The notes beneath the pieces were generated by a model. That model saw nothing but the letters and a program-made list of their open reading frames with translations. It ran no database searches and was not told the DNA's origin. Below, one piece after another: positions 58,194 through 64,000 of a stretch of 64,000 bases of DNA (position 1 is the stretch's first letter; each line of letters starts with the position of its first letter). A program made the position numbers and the translations under genes. This DNA comes from Paraburkholderia sp. CNPSo 3274 (GTDB lineage Bacteria; Pseudomonadota; Gammaproteobacteria; Burkholderiales; Burkholderiaceae): contig NZ_JAMBPR010000018.1 in assembly GCF_024206475.1 (NCBI RefSeq), forward strand, positions 1 through 64,000, in the 5' to 3' direction.

Positions 58194-58562
58194 TCAGCCC
58201 ATGCGGTGCCACGGACGCGGCCCAGCCAGCAAATGCGCGTGCAGATGGTAGACCTCCTGCCCGCCGCCCGGCCCCGTATTCACCACCGTGCGAAACCCGG
58301 TTTCACCGCCCGTGTACGAGACGCCCAGTTCCTTGGCGAGCCGCGCGACCAATACAAACATTCTACCAAGCAGCAGTGCGTCGTTTTCACCGCAATCGGC
58401 GAGGGTGGAAATATGCTGGCGCGGAATCACGAGGACGTGTGTTTCGGCTGCAGGCCGGATATCGCGGAAGGCGACGAACTCGTCGTCCTCGTACACCCGC
58501 GTGCTGGGAATATGGCCATCGGCGATCTTGCAGAAGAGACAGGTGCTGCGGTCGTGACTCAT
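58194..58562 (-). CDS. HIT-family protein (HinT-like nucleotide phosphoramidase)
   Basis: Protein of 122 residues. The histidine triad is HLHAHLL near the end, and CLFCKIADGHIPSTRVYEDD at the start is the family N-terminal motif. HinT-type proteins hydrolyse AMP-lysine or other nucleoside phosphoramidates. The ATG at 58562 has AGGAGC upstream. Gene lies between tatA and DUF4870. Confidence 0.9.
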   Translation of the reverse strand: MSHDRSTCLFCKIADGHIPSTRVYEDDEFVAFRDIRPAAETHVLVIPRQHISTLADCGENDALLLGRMFVLVARLAKELGVSYTGGETGFRTVVNTGPGGGQEVYHLHAHLLAGPRPWHRMG

Positions 58563-58603
58563 GGTGCTCCTGGTGAACAAAGCCGCACGCGCACCCGGGG
58601 CCC

Positions 58604-58996
58604 TCAAAACCAGGCGCGCGGGTTGTGCAGCGGCTTGTTGTCGTACAAGTACAGCCAGCCTTTGATGATACGGTACAACGTCCAGATTGCGACAGCCCAC
58701 AAAATTGGAATGCCGACCAGCACGAAGATGAGCACGCCGCCGATCAGGTGGCCGGCCAGCCCGAGCCAGAACGTGCGGATTTGCCACGTGAAGTGCTGCT
58801 CATAGGGCGTGCCGAGCGCTTCGTCGCGTTTGAGGTAATTCAGGATGATGGCCACCAGCACCGAAATGCCGCCGGTGAGCCAGTACACCGCATAGAGCGC
58901 GTACAGCACGTGCGTGAAAGTCCGCAGGCTGCGCAAACGGTCCGCGTCAACGCCGTTGCGGTACGAAGGGGGCGGATAGTCGCCGGACGTGGACAT
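58604..58996 (-). CDS. DUF4870 family membrane protein
   Basis: Protein of 130 residues with about three or four predicted helices (about 25-52, 70-110) after a polar N-terminus. GTPYEQHFTWQIRTFW is the conserved DUF4870-type stretch. Function is unknown. It lies between HIT and hisE genes in the same direction. Confidence 0.78.
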   Translation of the reverse strand: MSTSGDYPPPSYRNGVDADRLRSLRTFTHVLYALYAVYWLTGGISVLVAIILNYLKRDEALGTPYEQHFTWQIRTFWLGLAGHLIGGVLIFVLVGIPILWAVAIWTLYRIIKGWLYLYDNKPLHNPRAWF

Positions 58997-59094
58997 GTGT
59001 TCATCTCCTGTCGATCCGGAGTTAGGGCTTCAGCCCTTACTCCGGTCCCATGCAAAGCCATTGTTCTGTTAATGGGTGCGCCGCGCGGCAACCT

Positions 59095-59463
59095 TCACTC
59101 GCCGCTCTCTTCGCGCTCGCGGCTCTTGCGCAGCGCCTTTTCCTCGAGACCCGAAAGGCCTTCGCGACGCTCCAGTTCCGCGAGCACGTCGGCGGGACTC
59201 AGATCAAAGTGCGAGAGCGTGACGAGGCAATGGAACCACAGGTCGGCCATCTCGCCGACCAGCGCCTTCGGTGCGCCGCCCTGGCGCACGTCCTTCGCGG
59301 CCAGCACGACTTCAGTCGCCTCTTCGCCGACCTTCTTGAGCACCGCGTCGTCGCCCTTGTGAAAGAGGCGCGCGACGTAGGAGCCGTCCGGATCGCCGCC
59401 CTTGCGGCTGTCGATCACCGCCGCGAGGCGCAGCAGGGTGTCGTTGGTGTTCAATTGCGTCAT
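59095..59463 (-). CDS. hisE: Phosphoribosyl-ATP pyrophosphatase
   Basis: Protein of 122 residues of the MazG-like all-alpha pyrophosphohydrolase fold. [18 protein letters not shown] holds metal-binding Glu residues, and [13 protein letters not shown] follows. It removes PPi from phosphoribosyl-ATP, second step of histidine synthesis. The start overlaps the hisI stop by four bases (ATGA). Confidence 0.94.
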   Translation of the reverse strand: MTQLNTNDTLLRLAAVIDSRKGGDPDGSYVARLFHKGDDAVLKKVGEEATEVVLAAKDVRQGGAPKALVGEMADLWFHCLVTLSHFDLSPADVLAELERREGLSGLEEKALRKSREREESGE

Positions 59464-59897
59464 TTGTAGATGTGTTCGGGGTCTTTCAGTACAGGGTCGA
59501 CGGCGACCCAGCGACCTTCGTCGACGGTGCCTTCGAATTGCTGGAAAAAGCACGAGTGGCGGCCGGTGTGGCACGCAATGCCCGAAACCTGCTCGATCTT
59601 GAGCAGGACGACGTCTTCGTCGCAGTCGAGACGGATGTCGCTCACGTGCTGCACGTGGCCCGACTCCTCGCCCTTGAACCACAGGCGCTGGCGCGAGCGC
59701 GAGAAGTACACGGCACGGCGCAGCACGACCGTCTTGGCGAGCGCTTCGCGGTTCATCCACGCGAACATGAGTACGTCGCCGGTGGTGGCTTCCTGCGCGA
59801 TCACGGGCACGAGGCCGTTGGCATCCCAGTTGACCTTGTCGAGCCAGTTGGCATTGGCGAGGTCGTTGGCGGGTTTGCCGGTTTCAGCGTTGCTCAT
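59460..59897 (-). CDS. hisI: Phosphoribosyl-AMP cyclohydrolase
   Basis: Protein of 145 residues. The metal motifs are [13 protein letters not shown] and [10 protein letters not shown]. It opens the purine ring of phosphoribosyl-AMP, third step of histidine synthesis. It is a separate protein from HisE, unlike the fused enterobacterial form, and is coupled to hisE. Confidence 0.94.
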   Translation of the reverse strand: MSNAETGKPANDLANANWLDKVNWDANGLVPVIAQEATTGDVLMFAWMNREALAKTVVLRRAVYFSRSRQRLWFKGEESGHVQHVSDIRLDCDEDVVLLKIEQVSGIACHTGRHSCFFQQFEGTVDEGRWVAVDPVLKDPEHIYK

Positions 59898-59901
59898 CGC
59901 G

Positions 59902-60675
59902 TCACATCCTCACCGAAATGCCCTGGTCAGCCATGAAGCGCTTCGCCTCGCCCACCGTGTGCTCGCCATAGTGGAAGATGCTCGCCGCCAGCACGGCGTC
60001 GGCATGGCCCTTGACGATGCCGTCCGCGAGATCCTGCAGGCCGCCCACGCCGCCCGAGGCGATCACGGGAATCGGCACAGCGTCGGACACCGCGCACGTG
60101 AGCGCGAGGTCGAAGCCGCTCTTCGTGCCGTCGCGGTCCATGCTCGTGAGCAGGATTTCACCCGCGCCCAGCTCGGCCATCTTGCGCGCCCATTCCACGG
60201 CGTCGATGCCCGTGGCCTTGCGCCCGCCGTGCGTAAACACTTCCCAGCGCGCGGGTTCGCCCGGCGCCGAAGTCCGCTTCGCGTCGATGGCGACGACGAT
60301 GCACTGCGAGCCGTATTTGTCGGCGGAATCGCGCACGAGCTGCGGATTGGCGACCGCGGACGAGTTCATGCTGACCTTGTCGGCACCGGCGTTGAGCAGG
60401 CGCCGCACGTCCGCTACGGCGCGCACGCCGCCGCCGACGGTGAGCGGAATGAAGACCTGCGAAGCCACCGCCTCGATGATCGGCAGGATCAGGTCGCGCT
60501 GGTCGGAGGTCGCGGTGATGTCGAGGAACGTGAGTTCGTCGGCGCCCTGGTCGTCGTAGCGGCGCGCGATTTCGACGGGATCGCCCGCATCGCGCAGTTC
60601 GACGAAATTGACGCCCTTGACGACGCGCCCGGCGGTTACGTCGAGGCAGGGGATGATGCGTTTGGGTAGAGCCAT
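59902..60675 (-). CDS. hisF: Imidazole glycerol phosphate synthase, cyclase subunit
   Basis: TIM-barrel protein of 257 residues. The catalytic Asp residues are in [15 protein letters not shown] and [13 protein letters not shown]. It forms a complex with HisH (glutaminase) and makes imidazole glycerol phosphate and AICAR. It lies four bases upstream of hisI, but an intrinsic terminator separates it from hisA. Confidence 0.95.
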   Translation of the reverse strand: MALPKRIIPCLDVTAGRVVKGVNFVELRDAGDPVEIARRYDDQGADELTFLDITATSDQRDLILPIIEAVASQVFIPLTVGGGVRAVADVRRLLNAGADKVSMNSSAVANPQLVRDSADKYGSQCIVVAIDAKRTSAPGEPARWEVFTHGGRKATGIDAVEWARKMAELGAGEILLTSMDRDGTKSGFDLALTCAVSDAVPIPVIASGGVGGLQDLADGIVKGHADAVLAASIFHYGEHTVGEAKRFMADQGISVRM

Positions 60676-60855
60676 GATCTTGCCGAAGTTGCCAGTCGGT
60701 GTGTGTGCGGCGAGCACCTTTCGCGAGAAGGCTGCCGGACCCGGTTCGGGCGTGGCGCGCAGCCCATTGTCGCGCGCTTTGCGCCTTGCCTTGCGCCCTG
60801 AGGCGAAATTATCCCGCGCGAGCGCCAGCCCCCATGGAGATGGCGGCGCAGCGCC

Positions 60856-60885
60856 AAAAACAAAAGGCCTCCAGTTACGGAGGCC
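60856..60885 (-). terminator. Intrinsic terminator between hisA and hisF
   Basis: GGCCTCC and GGAGGCC form a 7-bp stem with a six-base loop. On the minus strand the stem is followed by TTTTGTTTTT (complement of 60856-60865). It lies 13 bases past the hisA stop codon, inside the his cluster. Confidence 0.75.
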
Positions 60886-60898
60886 GGCATACGACGCT

Positions 60899-61651
60899 TT
60901 ACGCGTCGTCCGATTCGCGCAGGCTGTCTGCGCGGGTTTGCGCGGCAGTGAAATCGAGGTCGCCCGAGTAGATCGCGCGGCCACAGATCACGCCTTCCAC
61001 GCCTTCGTCCTCGACTTCGCACAGCGCGTCGATATCGGCGAGGTTCGAAAGCCCGCCGCTCGCGATGATCGGAATCTTCACCGCACGCGCGAGGCGCACC
61101 GTCGCTTCGATGTTGATGCCCTGAAGCATGCCGTCCCGGCCAATGTCGGTGTAGATGATCGACTCGACGCCGTAGTCCTCGAACTTGCGCGCGAGGTCCA
61201 CGACTTCGTGACCCGTGAGCTTGCTCCAGCCGTCGGTCGCGACCTTGCCGTCTTTCGCGTCGAGGCCGACGATGATATGGCCCCCGAATGCGGTGCATGC
61301 TTCCTGGAGGAAGCCCGGATTCTTCACGGCGGCGGTGCCGATGATCACATAGGACAGGCCGTCGTCGAGATAACGCTCGATGGTGTCGAGGTCGCGGATG
61401 CCGCCGCCAAGCTGCACGGGGATCACGTCGCCGACTTCGCGGATGATCTCGCGAATCGCGTCTTCGTTCTTCGGCTTGCCGGCGAACGCGCCGTTGAGGT
61501 CGACGAGGTGCAGGCGCCGCGCGCCGCGCTCGACCCAGTGTCGGGCCATAGCCGCCGGTTCCTCGGAGAAAATCGTCGCCTGGTCCATATCGCCCTGTTT
61601 GAGGCGCACGCAGTGACCGTCTTTGAGATCGATGGCCGGAATCAGCAGCAT
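60899..61651 (-). CDS. hisA: Phosphoribosylformimino-5-aminoimidazole carboxamide ribotide isomerase
   Basis: TIM-barrel isomerase of 250 residues. The first catalytic Asp is in [19 protein letters not shown] and the second in [12 protein letters not shown]. It turns ProFAR into PRFAR, the substrate of HisF/HisH. Between hisH and hisA there are 174 bases without a gene. Confidence 0.95.
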   Translation of the reverse strand: MLLIPAIDLKDGHCVRLKQGDMDQATIFSEEPAAMARHWVERGARRLHLVDLNGAFAGKPKNEDAIREIIREVGDVIPVQLGGGIRDLDTIERYLDDGLSYVIIGTAAVKNPGFLQEACTAFGGHIIVGLDAKDGKVATDGWSKLTGHEVVDLARKFEDYGVESIIYTDIGRDGMLQGINIEATVRLARAVKIPIIASGGLSNLADIDALCEVEDEGVEGVICGRAIYSGDLDFTAAQTRADSLRESDDA

Positions 61652-61825
61652 AGCTTCGGATGTGTCTGGGAATGAGGTTGAAGTCGGCAGCGCCGGCGGA
61701 AAAAAGGCCCGATCCGACGCCGTTTCGCTAGTTTAGTACAACTCTTTCGGCGGCCTTGCTGGCGCAAATCGAATGCCGCGGCGCTCGTACGCGAAGGCGG
61801 CTGCGAGCGTCAGCGCCGCAGGAAA

Positions 61826-62467
61826 TCAGGGGGTCCAGTGGACGAAGTTGCGATAGACGCGCAAGCCCGCAGCGGCGCTCTTTTCCGGGTGGAATTGGGT
61901 GGCGAAGATGTTATCCCGCGCCACTGCCGAGGTAAAGGCCGCGCCGTACGGCGTTTCGCCCACGGTGTGCGCCGCATCCGCCGGAACCACATAGTAGCTG
62001 TGCACGAAGTAAAAGAAGCTTTCGTCGGGCACACCGTCCCACAACGCGTGCGCGCGAGCCTGCCGCACGCGGTTCCAGCCCATTTGCGGGACTTTGAAGC
62101 GCGAGCCGTCGTCCTGCAACTGGCCTTCCAGATCGAAGCGCACGACCTTGCCGGGCAGCAGGCCCAGGCCCTTCGTGTCGCCTTCCGCGCTCCAGTCGAA
62201 CAGCATTTGCTCGCCGACGCACACGCCCATGAGCGGCTTCGTGCGCGAGGCTTCGAGCACGGCGTCCTGCAGGCCCGACTCGGCGAGGCTGCGCATGCAG
62301 TCGGGCATTGCGCCCTGCCCCGGCAGCACCACGCGGTCGGCAGCACGGATAGCCTCGGGACGCTCGACGATGGCCACGTCGGCTTCCGGCGCGGCCTGCC
62401 TCAGTGCCTGGGCCACCGAACGCAGGTTGCCCATTCCATAATCAACAATCGCAATTGAAGTTTTCAT
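61826..62467 (-). CDS. hisH: Imidazole glycerol phosphate synthase, glutamine amidotransferase subunit
   Basis: Protein of 213 residues. The nucleophilic Cys is in [13 protein letters not shown] and the His-Glu pair in [10 protein letters not shown]. It supplies ammonia to HisF. A 256-base gap separates it from hisB; I see no supported gene there. Confidence 0.95.
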   Translation of the reverse strand: MKTSIAIVDYGMGNLRSVAQALRQAAPEADVAIVERPEAIRAADRVVLPGQGAMPDCMRSLAESGLQDAVLEASRTKPLMGVCVGEQMLFDWSAEGDTKGLGLLPGKVVRFDLEGQLQDDGSRFKVPQMGWNRVRQARAHALWDGVPDESFFYFVHSYYVVPADAAHTVGETPYGAAFTSAVARDNIFATQFHPEKSAAAGLRVYRNFVHWTP

Positions 62468-62723
62468 CTCGAATCCGGCCTGCTCAAAAGGCCTTGCCCT
62501 TGGCTGTGTGGGCGCATATGCGCCGCGATGTGCCCTGATCTGCCTTCGAAGCCGTCAATGTACGCCAGTCGGAGCGTGCAAGCCCATAAGCCGAACGGCT
62601 AATGTGGCGCGCATGCCGCATGTGGGCGACGGCCCCGGCGCGGCGCGCTCGAAGTCCTGCCCAGATACGCGCCTGCACCGTCCGCGCAGCGCGGGCCGCC
62701 TTCTGGTCGGTGATAGGCGTCGC

Positions 62724-63311
62724 TTAGAGGCTGCCCTTCGTCGACGGAATCTTGCCCGCCTGACGTTCGTCCAGTTCGGCGGCCTGGCGCAGCGCGCGGC
62801 CGAATGCCTTGAATACGGTTTCCATCTGATGGTGCGCGTTGAGGCCGCGCAGATTGTCGATGTGCAACGTCACGCCGGCGTGGTTCACGAAGCCGCGGAA
62901 AAATTCGATCGACAGGTCGACGTCGAACGTGCCGATGCGCGCGCGCGTGAACGGCACGTGGAATTCGAGGCCCGGACGGCCCGAGAAGTCGATCACGACG
63001 CGCGAGAGCGCTTCGTCGAGCGGCACATAGGCGTGGCCGTAACGGCGAATGCCCTTCTTGTCGCCAATGGCTTGCGCCACCGCCTGGCCGAGCGTGATGC
63101 CGACGTCTTCCACCGTATGGTGGTCGTCGATATGCGTGTCGCCATGCGCCTCGACCTCCAGATCGATCAGACCGTGTCGTGCGATCTGGTCGAGCATGTG
63201 GTCGAGAAACGGCACGCCGGTCGCGAGCTTTTGCTCGCCGGTGCCGTCCAGATTAAGTTTCACGCGGATTTGCGTTTCGCTGGTGTTGCGAACGACTTGC
63301 GCGACGCGCAT
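62724..63311 (-). CDS. hisB: Imidazoleglycerol-phosphate dehydratase
   Basis: Protein of 195 residues that contains only the dehydratase domain, not the fused phosphatase of enterobacteria. The metal His motifs are DHHTVEDVG and [20 protein letters not shown] in part. It makes imidazole-acetol phosphate. The ATG at 63311 gives the usual length. It follows hisC after 54 bases. Confidence 0.95.
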   Translation of the reverse strand: MRVAQVVRNTSETQIRVKLNLDGTGEQKLATGVPFLDHMLDQIARHGLIDLEVEAHGDTHIDDHHTVEDVGITLGQAVAQAIGDKKGIRRYGHAYVPLDEALSRVVIDFSGRPGLEFHVPFTRARIGTFDVDLSIEFFRGFVNHAGVTLHIDNLRGLNAHHQMETVFKAFGRALRQAAELDERQAGKIPSTKGSL

Positions 63312-63365
63312 GGCAATATCCTTCAAACAGCCCGTAACAGGAGAGTGGGAGAACGAAGCGTCGGC

Positions 63366-64000
63366 CTAACGGAGCACGAGCTTCAGGGCAGCGAGCAATT
63401 GCGCGTTTTCGTCGGGGGTGCCAACGGTCAGGCGCACACAGTTCGCAAGCAATGGGTGCATTTTACCCACGTTTTTGATCAGAATCCGCGCAGACAGCAG
63501 CGTGTCAAAAACCGCCGCCGCGTCGGGCACCCGCACGAGCAGGAAATTGCCCGCGCTTTCGAAGACCTGGGCGCCCGGCAGCTTCGCCACTTCGGCGGCC
63601 AGCGCCGCGCGTTGCGCGCGCAACTGCGCGGCCTGCGCATCGAGCACGTCGACATGGTCGAGCAGCAGATCCGCCGCCGCCTGCGTGAGCACGTTCACGT
63701 TGTAGGGCGGACGCACCTTGTCGAACTCGTTGAGCCACGACGGACGCCCGGCCAGATAGCCGAGGCGTATGCCCGCGAGCCCGAGCTTCGACATCGTGCG
63801 CATCACGACCACGTTGTCGAACTCGCCCGCGCGCGGCATCCAGCTTTGCATCGCGAACGGCTGGTAGGCCTCGTCGATCACCACGAGGCTCTTCGCCTGC
63901 GCAGCCGCCGCGATCACGCGCTCGATGTCGGCGTCGTCGAACAGCGTGCCCGTAGGGTTGTTCGGGTACGCCAGCCAGATCACGGCAGGCGTGTGCTCCG
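63366..64000 (-). CDS. hisC: Histidinol-phosphate aminotransferase (5' part outside window)
   Basis: The visible C-terminal 210 or so residues of a fold-type I PLP aminotransferase. [20 protein letters not shown] and the PLP-Lys in [17 protein letters not shown] are clear, as is the final [15 protein letters not shown]. It converts imidazole-acetol phosphate to histidinol phosphate. The reading frame is open to the right end of the window, so the N-terminal part is missing here. Confidence 0.93.
   Translation of the reverse strand, partial: EHTPAVIWLAYPNNPTGTLFDDADIERVIAAAAQAKSLVVIDEAYQPFAMQSWMPRAGEFDNVVVMRTMSKLGLAGIRLGYLAGRPSWLNEFDKVRPPYNVNVLTQAAADLLLDHVDVLDAQAAQLRAQRAALAAEVAKLPGAQVFESAGNFLLVRVPDAAAVFDTLLSARILIKNVGKMHPLLANCVRLTVGTPDENAQLLAALKLVLR

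Noticed and set aside
62484..62678. 64-codon minus-strand frame between hisH and hisB
   Set aside because: Arg/Ala-rich, no motif, no ribosome site; most likely noncoding. In some relatives I recall a membrane-protein gene in this gap, but nothing like it is here.

Overview
The window is about 64 kb of GC-rich chromosome with dense, mostly housekeeping genes. Gene content and order point to a betaproteobacterium of the Burkholderia/Paraburkholderia/Caballeronia group: a paa aerobic phenylacetate cluster, gph-trpE-trpG-trpD-trpC, petABC-sspA-sspB, tatABC next to his genes, hemA-prfA-prmC-grxD-ubiX, and an rRNA-operon leader at the left edge. This assignment is by recognition of protein families and synteny; no search was run.

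Layout. 1-205: promoter and leader of an rRNA operon pointing out of the window to the left. 403-7015: phenylacetyl-CoA catabolic genes, with paaF divergent from paaN-paaJ-paaG-paaI-paaK across a TetR-type palindrome that fits a PaaR operator. 7101-10522: mltA, a small membrane protein, apaG, rpe-gph. 10550-15581: a Trp-codon-rich leader peptide and attenuator, then trpE, trpG, trpD, trpC and a CYTH protein. 15749-22983: ung, azoR, an M61 peptidase, dsbC, a UbiH-type hydroxylase and ychF. 23021-28835: ettA, a DUF748/AsmA-like protein, a HAD hydrolase, aminopeptidase P and a GlsB-like membrane protein. 29031-34434: an unusual response regulator, hemA, prfA, prmC, grxD, ubiX. 34584-44351: a mixed accessory stretch (LigB-type dioxygenase, APC permease, cold-shock protein, Hsp70-like ATPase, nitroreductase, MFS transporter with its TetR regulator, DUF1415, methyltransferase, a hypothetical). 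44475-49681: a methyltransferase, a nuclease-less Eco57I-type DNA methylase and a divergent CDF-type transporter. 49767-58562: tRNA-Thr, sspB-sspA-petC-petB-petA, nif3, a DegS-like protease, tatC-tatB-tatA and a HIT protein. 58604-64000: DUF4870 and the his cluster hisE-I-F-A-H-B-C in leftward orientation, with hisC cut by the window end.

The most interesting items are regulatory or domain-level rather than a large new system: a previously unlabelled trp leader peptide with three Trp codons and an intrinsic terminator; a response regulator whose phosphoacceptor Asp appears to be Ala, with a pair of 10-bp direct repeats spaced exactly 21 bp upstream of it and three TGTCGG repeats in the -35 zone of the hemA promoter; an orphan Eco57I-type methylase without a nuclease domain; a CDF transporter lacking most site-A ligands; a uracil-DNA glycosylase with a beta-clamp-like motif in its N-terminal extension; and an intrinsic terminator that splits hisA from hisF. 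I did not find CRISPR arrays, insertion sequences, integrases or prophage genes.
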